Positions 54,617 to 63,607 are shown, numbered from the stretch's first letter. The stretch: 64,000 nt of DNA from Bdellovibrionales bacterium GWA2_49_15 (GCA_001769855.1 MEPP01000001.1:40982-104981), one strand, 5' to 3'. A program made the numbers and translations. Notes: generated by a model not told the origin, from the letters alone.

Positions 54617-54739
54617 GGGGGTCGATATAGGCTTTTTGGGGGGAGATTGTCTAGGGGGTGGGAAAGAAGTAAGTGTCCAGTTTCAGAAGGTTCCATGTAA
54701 GATTTTTTTTAAAAAAGTAAGAATTATTTTCGCTCAACT

Positions 54740-55018
54740 CGCTCACTTGAGAGAGGCATTCATGAAAAATTATCTGATGTAATACGCGAGAGAAATTCGA
54801 CGTAAAAAATTATGGTATATAGCTAAAAAAATGGGAGGTCCAAGCGACTCACACCCAAAATGTGACCGCGCTCAATAAGATTGAATATGTTGCGCAATTT
54901 GATTTCTACTTTCGCTAACAGGACTCAGGATGGAGGTTTATCCACCTTACTGCTGGTCAAGACAAGACTGGATAATATGAAAGAGGGCGAGTTAGATTTA
55001 TTCAAAGATACTCCTTGA
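54740..55018 (+). pseudogene. Possible decayed coding sequence
   Basis: Translation gives protein-like pieces in different frames. One reads HLREAFMKNYLM, a stop, then YAREIRRKKLWYIAKKM up to about 54835. A third-frame piece of 43 codons runs from ATG 54887 to the stop at 55018 (MLRNLISTFANRTQDG and so on). The pieces are too short and too broken to name. This may be a remnant of a mobile-element or regulator gene. Confidence 0.25.
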
Positions 55019-55026
55019 TGTACGGA

Positions 55027-55053
55027 GGGGTTGGGAGAGGGGTTGGGGGCGGG
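55027..55053 (+). other. Run of G tracts (possible G-quadruplex)
   Basis: Five G tracts in 27 bases read GGGG-TT-GGG-AGA-GGGG-TT-GGGGG-C-GGG, loops of one to three bases, which is the canonical quadruplex pattern. It also contains the direct repeat AGGGGTTGGG. It is noncoding. Function is unknown; it could stall polymerase or structure a transcript. Confidence 0.4.
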
Positions 55054-55057
55054 TACC

Positions 55058-55275
55058 GGGCGCACTTGGTGCAATGGACGGCCGGAGCTCCGCCACTTTA
55101 GTCGGTCGCTTCACGCTCCCTCCTTCACTACGCCTCCGGCTCCGTGACTGCCCTTGTGGGCAGACGGCATTTTAGACTCCTGTCCAAAATGCGGCGTGGC
55201 CTCCCCTCGGGCGCTCAGTCAGGCATCCTGCCTGCCTGCCCGCATCGCACTTGCCTTAGGGCAACTCCGATGCGG
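55058..55275. other. Chain of short hairpins next to tRNA-Thr
   Basis: Successive perfect stems are visible: GCAC-TTG-GTGC (55062-55072), the palindrome CGGAGCTCCG (55083-55092), CTGCCC-TTGT-GGGCAG (55148-55163), GCATTTT with AAAATGC (55167-55192), CAGGCA-TCC-TGCCTG (55220-55234) and a larger two-part stem CCGCATCG with CGATGCGG enclosing TTGCC/GGCAA (55240-55275). The density suggests a structured noncoding element or a repeat unit. No T run follows. Confidence 0.5.
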
Positions 55276-55356
55276 TCGCTTCCTCGCTTCGAGTCCTTTT
55301 TGCTTTTAACATGGTTTAATTTAATTCAATTTATTGTGATGTTAATTGAGAACTAC

Positions 55357-55432
55357 TGGAGCCGACGGCCGGACTCGAACCGGCGACCTACGCTTTACGA
55401 AAGCGTTGCTCTACCACCTGAGCTACGTCGGC
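55357..55432 (-). tRNA. tRNA-Thr (anticodon CGT)
   Basis: A complete cloverleaf of 76 bases including an encoded CCA. Acceptor stem GCCGACG with CGTCGGC, D stem GCTC/GAGC with loop AGGTGGTA, anticodon stem ACGCT/AGCGT with loop TTCGTAA (anticodon CGT, reads ACG), and T stem GCCGG/CCGGC with TTCGAGT. The discriminator base is T. On the minus strand it lies 43 bases after the glycoside-hydrolase-like gene and could be read through from the Pel operon. Confidence 0.95.
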
Positions 55433-55475
55433 ATATGCGTCTGAGTATAATCCCTTTGTTTCGTTTAGTGAGGCC

Positions 55476-56381
55476 TCATTTTTTGCAAAAGGATGTTTTC
55501 TCGTCGTAGAGGGTGTTCTTGCCGGTTAGCTCCCGATCGGCCACCAGCGGAATCACGCCGTGGGTCTGGGCCTGGCAAAAATAGGCCTCAATTTTAGCGC
55601 CCGACTGAATGTACTCAATGGAAAAGACCGTTTTGCCGTGACTTTGATAGGTTTTAAACTCGCCCAGCACCTCCTTATTGGGGGCATAGACATTGTCAAA
55701 CCAGCTCGGGCCGACATGATAGGCGCTTTCAATTCCTATGCCGTCAATGGCCGCGAAAAAAACCTCAGGAGCTGCCAAAAACTGATAGATGGTGGTGGCA
55801 TTTTGAGTAAACAAAAGAAACGAAGGCAGCAGACTGACTCCGTGTTTTTTTATCTTCACGACAAAATCTGCCATAATTTGGGCATTCTTCTTGACCGCCG
55901 CTGGATCATCCCAGAAGGCATCAACCGTATCGAGGTAGACGCCCTGGCAGCCAAGGTTGATGAGCCGTTCAACATAAGAGGGACCGAACTCAGGCGTTTT
56001 GGTGAGAAAGACACTCTGCCAGACAGGATCGGCATAATCCACGCGATAGCTTCCCTTCCATACAGCATTTTCATGTTTAATTATCCTCTTGTTTAAGGCC
56101 TGGTAATAGTAACGATACGTCCCCGTCTCCCCGATACTCATATAACACAAGAGTGTATGCCCGCCCTTCTTGAGCGCCCCGGCCAAATCTCGAAAGGTGG
56201 CCAGAGGAAGTTCAAAGGGCTCCAGCACAAAAAGTGTGGGAGGACCGGCGGCCAAGGCCTCGAGCACCTCGATCTGCAACATTTGTAGCTGATAGTACCA
56301 GCGAACGGGCGGTTGCCTTGTCTTTGTGCATCCGAGAAAGGCCACAATAAGGCAGAGGCATATTGCTTTAGGAGTAGACAT
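55476..56381 (-). CDS. PelA hydrolase-like lipoprotein (GH114/TM1410 domain)
   Basis: This 301-aa lipoprotein has a signal peptide with lipobox LGC (ICLCLIVAFLGC). The mature part matches the endo-alpha-1,4-polygalactosaminidase-type fold (GH114, the N-terminal domain of PelA): TLFVLEPFELPLATF, LLCYMSIGETGTYR, GCQGVYLDTVDAFWDD, with the Asp of the YLDTVD segment in the catalytic pocket. A full PelA is much longer (about 900 aa) and also carries a deacetylase domain, which is absent here. It overlaps the end of pelG by 14 bases and is last in the Pel operon. It likely trims Pel polysaccharide. An alternative start at 56414 is possible. Confidence 0.8.
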   Translation of the reverse strand: MSTPKAICLCLIVAFLGCTKTRQPPVRWYYQLQMLQIEVLEALAAGPPTLFVLEPFELPLATFRDLAGALKKGGHTLLCYMSIGETGTYRYYYQALNKRIIKHENAVWKGSYRVDYADPVWQSVFLTKTPEFGPSYVERLINLGCQGVYLDTVDAFWDDPAAVKKNAQIMADFVVKIKKHGVSLLPSFLLFTQNATTIYQFLAAPEVFFAAIDGIGIESAYHVGPSWFDNVYAPNKEVLGEFKTYQSHGKTVFSIEYIQSGAKIEAYFCQAQTHGVIPLVADRELTGKNTLYDEKTSFCKK

Positions 56382-57756
56382 GTTTTTGATGCAGCGATTG
56401 TCCCATAAAGACATATTCGTGGGTGTGCTGCAGGTGATAGTTTAACTTATAGTACGAGATACAAAGAGTGATAAAAGAGCTCAAGGCGTAGCCGAGGGCA
56501 TAATATTTTTTCCCAGCATACACCGACATCATACTCAGACCGGCGTTGGTGATAAAAAAGATGGCATAATTAATCAGCACCGGCTTCTGGGCATTGAAGT
56601 AGAGTAAAATAATATTAAAGATCATAAAGAGTGCCTGGAAATATGTTCCCAAAACCCCAAAACGGAAAATGGAAATCATGATGGTGGGAAGTTTTAAAAA
56701 AAGCATGATATCGGCGGCAAAAAACCAGATGGTCAAAGAGAGCAGGCTTTGCACCTTGATCATGGCATTCAGCCCATGCTTCAGGGCGATCATCATGTCC
56801 TGATGGGCCGAATCCAACATACTCAGAGGACTTTTCTCATCGAGGAGTTTGAAGTAGTACAGATACTTCACATAAAAGTTTGTTTCAATCTGCACGACGA
56901 AGATTGTCAGGGCGGGAAGAATGGTGAGATAGGCCAAAAACATCGCGGTATCATACTCGGTATTGGTATAAAGAGGTCCCAGAATCTGCTGGCCGCTTGA
57001 GCTAAACCAAAAGATAAATTTATCAACCCAGACACCTAAATAATAGCACAGGCCCCCCAGGGACAGTTTCTTGAAACGTCGAAAGTACGTCAGAATTTCA
57101 AAGCTGGTAAAATCAAACGATTCATATTCATAAAAAATACATACGGACAGAATCAAAAAGATCAGGAGCTGACCGCAGGCCATCCCACCAATCAGACCGC
57201 CCACTCCCCCATAGAGGAGACCGAACTTCCCGGCGAAGGCCATGGTCAAGGCACCGATAATAAAGCCAATGACGATGACCTGAAAATTTTTGGCGGCACT
57301 CAGAAAAATCATCGCCGGCCAGATCAACATGGTCAAGGTGACAAAGAAAAAGCTGGCGACTTTCAGAAAGAAGGGCACCGGCAGAAAGGAAAAGAACAGT
57401 AAACACGAAAGCAAGCTGAAAATCATCAAGCAGAAGCAGAGGCCATAATACAGGGGTCGTATATCATGCAGGTCTTTGAGAAAAAGTTTATCCGCCAGAT
57501 AACGGGTTACAGGCATTTCTATGGCACCAAAGACGATTAAGGAAAAGGCATAGGCATAGCTGACAATGGCCTTGTAGAGATATTTGTCCGGGTCACCGAG
57601 ATAGGTGGCGGAAAAGGAATTAATATAAGCAAGGGAGAAGATGGTGATGAGCCAGGGGCCGCTCGAAATAAAAACAGAATAAACGGCACCGCGCAGATTT
57701 CTTAGTAAATCATGGGAACTGAAGTAGGACTGTAAGCGAAAACCGATACCTGCCAT
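56368..57756 (-). CDS. pelG: PelG-type polysaccharide transporter
   Basis: This 462-aa inner-membrane protein has about twelve hydrophobic segments and the family start MAGIGFRLQSYF plus ISSGPWLITIFSLAYINS, which are PelG hallmarks. It belongs to the polysaccharide flippase (MOP) superfamily and should move the growing Pel polymer across the inner membrane together with PelD, PelE and PelF. Length is close to the Pseudomonas protein (456 aa). Its start is 2 bases after pelF and its end overlaps the hydrolase gene by 14 bases. Assignment is strong. Confidence 0.93.
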   Translation of the reverse strand: MAGIGFRLQSYFSSHDLLRNLRGAVYSVFISSGPWLITIFSLAYINSFSATYLGDPDKYLYKAIVSYAYAFSLIVFGAIEMPVTRYLADKLFLKDLHDIRPLYYGLCFCLMIFSLLSCLLFFSFLPVPFFLKVASFFFVTLTMLIWPAMIFLSAAKNFQVIVIGFIIGALTMAFAGKFGLLYGGVGGLIGGMACGQLLIFLILSVCIFYEYESFDFTSFEILTYFRRFKKLSLGGLCYYLGVWVDKFIFWFSSSGQQILGPLYTNTEYDTAMFLAYLTILPALTIFVVQIETNFYVKYLYYFKLLDEKSPLSMLDSAHQDMMIALKHGLNAMIKVQSLLSLTIWFFAADIMLFLKLPTIMISIFRFGVLGTYFQALFMIFNIILLYFNAQKPVLINYAIFFITNAGLSMMSVYAGKKYYALGYALSSFITLCISYYKLNYHLQHTHEYVFMGQSLHQKHVYS

Positions 57757-57758
57757 GG

Positions 57759-59237
57759 TTATATCGCCATATAATGGTTATACAAGCTCATATAGCTCCT
57801 GATATTTTGATCCTCGGTATAATACTTGAGCACCCGCGCCCGGCCATTTTCTCCATACTGTCTTGCCAGTTCCTTATCAGAAAGTATTTTCAAAACGGCT
57901 TCGCCAGTTCGCGCGGCATCTCCCATGGGGAGCGTGATTCCTGCATGACCGATCATTTGATCCTCAAAATCACGGCCCACAATCAGCTCGCGACAGGCGC
58001 CGACATCAGTGGCGACCAGAGGAATTTTCATGGCCATGGCCTCAAGAAGAACCAGGGGCTGCCCCTCACTGATACTGGTCAGCACCAGGACATCGAATTT
58101 AGGGTAGTAGTCACGAACATCGGCCTTACCGGTAAAGATGACGTGACTGTCCAGTTCGAGCAAGGTGACAAGCTTCTTGCACTCTTCGTAATAATCCGGC
58201 TCCTCGGTATAAGGGCCGACGAGGTATGCTTCAAAATCGGCAATCTTTTGCTTGACCACCAACAGACACTTGATGAAGGTCTTAACATCTTTAATAGAGA
58301 CAATTCTTCCCACCATTCCGATAACCGGACGGGAGTGGGTTTTTGTCGAGGGAGCACCGGGAGAAAATTTCTCCAACTCAATTCCGTTGGGTATAATTTG
58401 AATTTTATCAAGCGAAGCTCCATGTTCGACCTGGCGATTTTGATTACCACGAAACAAGGTGGTGATGACATCGGCATGGTGATAGGAAAGTTTGCCCAGG
58501 AATAAAAAAAGACGAGTCCACCAGGTTTTGAAATATTGTGAAACTTCAGGATGAATATCCACCGCCTGATCGCGATAGATCCACTCGGATAGGGATATCT
58601 CAATTTCCCGTTCGTTGGAGTAAATGCCATGCTCGGACAACACATAAGGACGGCCGGTTTTAATTTTGGCAATGCTGGCAAGCAGGCCGGCATAGCCGGT
58701 ACAAAAAGAATGATAAACGCGCGCATGGGGAATTTCTGTCGTCAGCAACTTAAAAATCGGAAAATGGGAAAAACGCCAGGTATAAAAGTAATCAATAAAT
58801 GACGGGCCGGATTGTCCGGGAAAGAGACGACGATAGGCCTGCTCAAGATATTGCCAGACCTGTCTGGAACGAAGCAAATCTTCGGGTGAGGGAAAGTGCT
58901 CATTTTGAAATATTTTAAGAAAAAGTTCCTCAAATTTTTGCATATTATGAGTGGTCAAGGCCTGGTGAAAATCGGCGATCAAGGTGTGATCGATTTCAAA
59001 ATTCAGATCAATTGGGCCCTCAGGAATAAAATACTCATAGAGGTAGATCTCGCGAAAGTATTTAACATTTTCAGGAATTGGATATTTTAATCCGAGATTA
59101 TTGTTCTTGGTTGCGCCAATAAAAATTAAATCGTAAGTGACCTGCGGAGTGTTTTTGATCAGCTGATAAACGCACGCCGACACTCCCCCGGTCACGTAGG
59201 GATAGGTTCCCTCTAAAATTAGACATACGTCACTCAT
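57759..59237 (-). CDS. pelF: PelF glycosyltransferase (GT4)
   Basis: This 492-aa cytosolic glycosyltransferase should polymerise Pel from UDP-sugars. Key features are the GT-B fold, the N-terminal VCLILEGTYPYVTGGVSACV, the PelF signature YVLSEHGIYSNEREIEIS and the C-terminal sugar-nucleotide site SEGQPLVLLEAMA with the E-x7-E. The Pseudomonas protein is 507 aa. It starts 8 bases inside the end of the upstream HEAT-like gene and stops 2 bases before pelG. Its assignment is the most secure in the locus. Confidence 0.96.
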   Translation of the reverse strand: MSDVCLILEGTYPYVTGGVSACVYQLIKNTPQVTYDLIFIGATKNNNLGLKYPIPENVKYFREIYLYEYFIPEGPIDLNFEIDHTLIADFHQALTTHNMQKFEELFLKIFQNEHFPSPEDLLRSRQVWQYLEQAYRRLFPGQSGPSFIDYFYTWRFSHFPIFKLLTTEIPHARVYHSFCTGYAGLLASIAKIKTGRPYVLSEHGIYSNEREIEISLSEWIYRDQAVDIHPEVSQYFKTWWTRLFLFLGKLSYHHADVITTLFRGNQNRQVEHGASLDKIQIIPNGIELEKFSPGAPSTKTHSRPVIGMVGRIVSIKDVKTFIKCLLVVKQKIADFEAYLVGPYTEEPDYYEECKKLVTLLELDSHVIFTGKADVRDYYPKFDVLVLTSISEGQPLVLLEAMAMKIPLVATDVGACRELIVGRDFEDQMIGHAGITLPMGDAARTGEAVLKILSDKELARQYGENGRARVLKYYTEDQNIRSYMSLYNHYMAI

Positions 59238-61182
59238 GAATCACCAGGGACTTCGCCACTAAATTTTTGAAATTCACCTTTATGGTTACAGGATCATGGG
59301 CCATTGTCCAATATTCCCTTAAGGCACGTCGCTTGAGATTTGGGTTATCTGAAAGGGCCATTTGCTCGAGGATAATAAGGGCGGTGGCGTATGGGATTTC
59401 GGAAAAATCCAGATGCTGAAGATAATCGAGTAGCACATGGTTCATGGAAACCAACCTCTGCTGCACACAGGACAAAACTCCATGCAAAAGAATTGGCCGA
59501 AACGGCTGTTTCAAGAGTTCCTGAACCTTGAGGGATATTTCCATTTGATGATGCAAAAAAAACGGCCGTAGCTTGTGCCCCGTGAGCGATGCAAGGCCTA
59601 TAATATGCCTGACTAGGTCATGTGAGAGACCATGACTAAAGGACTTCACAAATTTCTCGCGCTCCCAGCAATTTAAAATTGATCGTGCCAAGGAGGGAGA
59701 CTTATTAATGGCGTAAGATAGTGTCCGCTCAATTTCTTGAATGAGAATGTTATTTTTTTCAGTCGTTAGCATCCCGTCGATCTGATGAACAATTTTCTCG
59801 TCGGCGACATAGCGCATGGACTCAATACAAAGCAGCTTGAGTTCATCATCGTGGCCAGTCAAATGTTGCTGTAAGTACGCGAGCAGAGTTGATGAAATAG
59901 AACAGTTGGCAGGAAATGATTTGAGTGCGTGCAGAATTATTCGATGACGCTCGTCGGAAATGGCGACATCGCCGCTCAGAAATTCTTCAACGCTTGCGGG
60001 TCGATTGACATGGGGATGCGCCAGAAGTGCCTTGAAGGCCATCAAGGAAAGTGGGTGTTTGTGATCTCGGGACACATGCTTAAGCTGCTCTGCGATTTCA
60101 GGATCATCATGATCCGCCAAAATCTGCATGGCAGATATGGCCGAAACTGGAGCGGTCACGTCAAAGGCCCACTTAAGCAAGATCGGCTTTAAAATCGGAT
60201 GAGGCGTTACCTGCAAGAGATTGATGAACTTTAACCCTGCTTTTCCTTTGATCTTTTTTGAATATTTTCTTAAAACCAGGGCCCGTGACTCCCGAGGGAA
60301 ACTGACCAGACCATTAAAGATAAGGGCCATCGCATCGGGATTTTCTTCCGCAAGATATTGCTCAACTAAAAATTCTATCACCTGCCTTGCAGGCAAAAAT
60401 ACAAAGGAGTGGGAGAAAGCATCTAAAATGGCCTTTTTTACTTTCAGACTTTGAGTGGTGATAAAATATTTCTTCGGATAGTACAATGAATAGCGCTTCC
60501 AAAGACGGACGATTCCGGCCAGAGCGCAGGCCTGGATTTCCTCATCGGAATGATCAAAATATTTTATCAAGGTCAAACCATTTAACATATTGCCAACCGC
60601 CCCAATACCCTTGATTGCAAAAGCGACGCGCTTTCTATCGATGGCATTGATTTCCTTGTAAAAGGCGCGCAAGGCGCGAGGGTCTTCCAGATGAATCAGG
60701 AGTTCCAGACACAGCTCAACATTACTGTCCTTATCAACCTGATCAATAATCACGGGCACCAACGGCGACATTCGATATCGCGCAACCGACTTGAGAAAAG
60801 AAGTGAGATGTTTGGAGTGGATCTTCGAATAGGCCAGTCGCATGCATTCATACTTCAGGGAGGTGGGAATGTCAGGGGCCTCCAAAAAACTTTGCGTGTA
60901 GGTCGCCGCTTTATTTTTCACCTTTCGATTTCCATGATCCTGTAGCTCAAAGGCCCGCGCCAGACACAAACTCAAAATTTCCAAATTAAATTTGCCAGAC
61001 CAAAAGGTAAAGAGGTTGATCAAGAGGAGCAGCAGTTCGACACTATTACTGAGGACAATCAGGCGAATTATTTCCTTGCACTCTAAAAGAACATCAACAT
61101 TGCGCAGGTATCGCAAAGCCTCAGATCTATCGTGCCAATTTGCCGACTGTACTTTTTTTAAGGCCTGCTCAAACTGCGTCAT
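59230..61182 (-). CDS. HEAT-like repeat protein of the Pel locus
   Basis: This 650-aa soluble protein has no signal peptide or TM. It consists of about fifteen helical pairs with the rhythm of HEAT repeats, for example EIQACALAGIVRLWKRYSLY and PVSAISAMQILADHDDPEIA, and no catalytic motif. It is embedded in the Pel operon: its start overlaps the end of pelE by 14 bases and its end overlaps the start of pelF by 8. No such gene is in the Pseudomonas pel operon. It is probably a scaffold for PelF or for the PelD/E complex; that is inference. Confidence 0.8.
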   Translation of the reverse strand: MTQFEQALKKVQSANWHDRSEALRYLRNVDVLLECKEIIRLIVLSNSVELLLLLINLFTFWSGKFNLEILSLCLARAFELQDHGNRKVKNKAATYTQSFLEAPDIPTSLKYECMRLAYSKIHSKHLTSFLKSVARYRMSPLVPVIIDQVDKDSNVELCLELLIHLEDPRALRAFYKEINAIDRKRVAFAIKGIGAVGNMLNGLTLIKYFDHSDEEIQACALAGIVRLWKRYSLYYPKKYFITTQSLKVKKAILDAFSHSFVFLPARQVIEFLVEQYLAEENPDAMALIFNGLVSFPRESRALVLRKYSKKIKGKAGLKFINLLQVTPHPILKPILLKWAFDVTAPVSAISAMQILADHDDPEIAEQLKHVSRDHKHPLSLMAFKALLAHPHVNRPASVEEFLSGDVAISDERHRIILHALKSFPANCSISSTLLAYLQQHLTGHDDELKLLCIESMRYVADEKIVHQIDGMLTTEKNNILIQEIERTLSYAINKSPSLARSILNCWEREKFVKSFSHGLSHDLVRHIIGLASLTGHKLRPFFLHHQMEISLKVQELLKQPFRPILLHGVLSCVQQRLVSMNHVLLDYLQHLDFSEIPYATALIILEQMALSDNPNLKRRALREYWTMAHDPVTIKVNFKNLVAKSLVIHE

Positions 61183-62209
61183 GACTTAATCGACTCCAAA
61201 ATCTGACGGTATCCTTGATCTTGTCGTACTTGGGTTTTTTGTCCAAAATTTTATCACAAATTTCTTTTAATAACTCATAGTCCTGCAGATGAAAAAGCGC
61301 CTCGGCATAGTAGAAAGCCAGCTTGCACCATTCTTCCGACGGCATGGGCATCGTCAAAACACTTGGGCCTAAGTCGGCACATTTCTGATATTCCTCAAGG
61401 TGAATATATATTTCCAAAATCCGGACGTACAAGGCCTTCTGGTCTGGAAAGATTTGAAGAGAAACATGGAGACTATCAAAAGCTTTGTTCAAAAAATTTC
61501 TGGCCAAGACCTGATCAAAGATTCCCGAGCGGGCCGCGGAAATATAGGCGCGGGCCATGGAGTTATGGACCTGGTAATCAGTCGGGTGGAGCTGTAGCTG
61601 AGCGTGCATGGCCTCCAGCTCATCCATAATTTTCTTTTCCATGCCTTCTAAAATATGTTTTGCCATGTAACGAACTTCATAAACCTCGTCCTGCAGGGCA
61701 TGCTGAAGCTGGGGAATAAAGTCTTTGGGATTCATGCGCGCAATTTCCTGAATACTTCTAATTTTCCGGGTCTTGTCCTCTCCCCTCATGACATCAACCA
61801 CTGAATCGACATGAACAAATTTCAGATAGGTTTCTTCTTCTCCAAGATTATCGAGAGTTTTGTTGATAATCTTTTTCTCAACCATATATCTGTTATAATC
61901 CCGGTCTCCATGGGGCAGCTCAAAAAGCTCTTTTCCTTTTTTGGTATAGAGAGGGCGAACAAAATATAACAGGATTAAAAACAAAATACCGCCCAGCTGC
62001 CCGATAACGGGAAACAATAGATCAAAGACAAACACGGCCATTTTCAGAGGCATAGAAAAAGGCATCCGTTGCAGGATAAGAAATAAAAAAGGAGAAAAAC
62101 CGAGGTGAAGAAAAAACAGTCTAAAATCGTGCAACCTCATGAGAAGGAAAATTTCCAATGCAAGTTTGATGAGAAAATAAAAGAGAAAAAGGGGCCAGGA
62201 GTGTTTCAT
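61169..62209 (-). CDS. pelE: PelE-type membrane protein
   Basis: This 346-aa protein has several hydrophobic segments at the N-terminus (about 5-25, 30-50 and 65-95) and a soluble C-terminal part of about 230 residues with helical repeats (TPR-like: DYQVHNSMARAYISAARSG, ALYVRILEIYIHLEEYQKC). This is the architecture of PelE, which binds PelD in the inner membrane. The start at 62209 overlaps the stop of pelD in ATGA, which supports it over a longer frame. The Pseudomonas protein is about 329 aa. Assignment is by architecture and position; sequence identity is likely low. Confidence 0.82.
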   Translation of the reverse strand: MKHSWPLFLFYFLIKLALEIFLLMRLHDFRLFFLHLGFSPFLFLILQRMPFSMPLKMAVFVFDLLFPVIGQLGGILFLILLYFVRPLYTKKGKELFELPHGDRDYNRYMVEKKIINKTLDNLGEEETYLKFVHVDSVVDVMRGEDKTRKIRSIQEIARMNPKDFIPQLQHALQDEVYEVRYMAKHILEGMEKKIMDELEAMHAQLQLHPTDYQVHNSMARAYISAARSGIFDQVLARNFLNKAFDSLHVSLQIFPDQKALYVRILEIYIHLEEYQKCADLGPSVLTMPMPSEEWCKLAFYYAEALFHLQDYELLKEICDKILDKKPKYDKIKDTVRFWSRLSHDAV

Positions 62210-63570
62210 GGAGAAACTCCGGGGTCGGTGAAACCCTTGAGAAGCTCCCCGGAATTTTCCATTTCCGACGTGAAGCTTGCAACATCCACTTTTATTTTCG
62301 ACCAAACATCTTCCGGAAAATGGCCTTGAATCTCTTCAATCTTGCGATAAGCGGCATGCTGATCCGCAACTGGCATAAGAATAACCAGATTTCCCAGTGA
62401 CGGGCCCTGGGCGACACAATCCATCTTTCGCATCAGATTTTTTATCACGGCAATCAGCCCCTGCAAGACAATTTCCTGAGTATCAGGGGGCATGCCGCTG
62501 GCATCAATTTTGGCAATCGTAAGCGGTAGGTCGAAGATCTTGGACCGATGGAACTCCTCTTCTAAACGGCCGCAGATGTATTCCCATTTATAGATATCAT
62601 AGTCCCGATTGACAATATTGAATTGTTCCACATTTTGAAAGTGCTGGGCCTTCTCCAAAGATTCCGAGGCCCAGCTGGCATAAATTTCAAACAGTTTGAA
62701 ATTGTAAGGTACATATTTTAAAAAAGGGAGTTCATAAATAAGAACCAGGCCTTTCACCAGACCTCTGATCGTCAGAGGAGCACCCATAAGAATTTTTCCC
62801 TGGTGTGAGTTAAAATCGGTTTTTGACCAAACCTCCTCAGGCATAAGACATTTTTTGGCAGTCAGTATTTTTGCCAGCTGTTCATCTCGCGATTGAGAGA
62901 GATCGATCTCAGGCGACAAACGCTCCCCCTTCCCATGCACGAGCTGAAATTTCTCAGTATTGCCGTCTTGGGAAAAATAAATGCCATATCGTGTGGCGGA
63001 GAGGTGTTTGATTAAAATTGACTCCAGCCCCTCAAAGATAGTTTCTCTTTCAAAGGCATTTAACTTTTTTGAATCCTGATACAATATGGCGAAGGTGTCT
63101 GTTTTGGAAAGCAGCTTGGCCTTCAGCTCCTCGCTATTTTTTATGTTATTTTCAAACTCACTGGTCAAGAGTTGAAGGACCTTCTCCTTTTGCGCCACAA
63201 TTTCCCGCGTCGCCGCCAGCTTGCCTTTGCCCATGGTTCTCAGCTCACCAATAAAGATGGCCAGCACGCTAAAAAGCGAGGCCGTGAGCACGGTCTCCAG
63301 GTCAAAAATTGTTTCAACAGCTTCGTAATCTGTCTGTAAATGAATCAGGAAAAAGAAAAGAATATTGGCGACGAGGCCCGCCGTGGCAGCTTCAGCGATG
63401 CCATAAAAGGCGGCAAAGAAAAGGGCCATAATAAAATATGGATTTGGATTCGGCCCCTTGAAGGCCAGGTTCTCGGGAAAGAGAATCAAGGCCACCGCCA
63501 CGATGACCGCATAAAAGGCCACGAGAATAAAGATAAAACGCAGTTTAGAATTTAAAATAATTTTTTTCAT
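62206..63570 (-). CDS. pelD: PelD c-di-GMP receptor
   Basis: This 454-aa inner-membrane protein has about four TM segments at 10-110, then a GAF domain (about 165-310) and a degenerate GGDEF domain. The I-site RxxD is conserved as R381-K-M-D384 (62419-62430), five residues before the former GGDEF motif (here PSLGN), so c-di-GMP binding is expected while cyclase activity is lost. This is the regulatory subunit that switches on Pel synthesis. Pseudomonas PelD is 455 aa. ATG 63570 is chosen; another ATG at 63582 is possible. Confidence 0.92.
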   Translation of the reverse strand: MKKIILNSKLRFIFILVAFYAVIVAVALILFPENLAFKGPNPNPYFIMALFFAAFYGIAEAATAGLVANILFFFLIHLQTDYEAVETIFDLETVLTASLFSVLAIFIGELRTMGKGKLAATREIVAQKEKVLQLLTSEFENNIKNSEELKAKLLSKTDTFAILYQDSKKLNAFERETIFEGLESILIKHLSATRYGIYFSQDGNTEKFQLVHGKGERLSPEIDLSQSRDEQLAKILTAKKCLMPEEVWSKTDFNSHQGKILMGAPLTIRGLVKGLVLIYELPFLKYVPYNFKLFEIYASWASESLEKAQHFQNVEQFNIVNRDYDIYKWEYICGRLEEEFHRSKIFDLPLTIAKIDASGMPPDTQEIVLQGLIAVIKNLMRKMDCVAQGPSLGNLVILMPVADQHAAYRKIEEIQGHFPEDVWSKIKVDVASFTSEMENSGELLKGFTDPGVSP

Positions 63571-63607
63571 AACGCCGTCCATTCCTCCACCGTTGATTTT
63601 CTTTCCC

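Larger units (their letters stand above)
54617..55356. other. 740-base gene-poor region
   Basis: This is the only long stretch without a clear gene. From left to right it holds an AT-rich part with the motif AGGTTCCATG at 54688 shared with the inverted repeat at 45224, stop-broken coding-like text (54740-55018), a run of G tracts (55027-55053), and a chain of GC-rich hairpins to about 55275. It ends at the 3' end of the tRNA-Thr gene, which lies on the minus strand. Confidence 0.8.

Noticed and set aside
54519..54782. Open frame of 87 codons opposite the 5' end of the metalloprotease gene
   Set aside because: Most of it is the complement of the protease signal peptide region; only its tail contributes to the possible remnant.
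55144..55509. Plus-strand open frame of 121 codons across the tRNA
   Set aside because: It covers the tRNA-Thr gene on the opposite strand and the hairpin region, with no ribosome-binding site and no protein-like composition.
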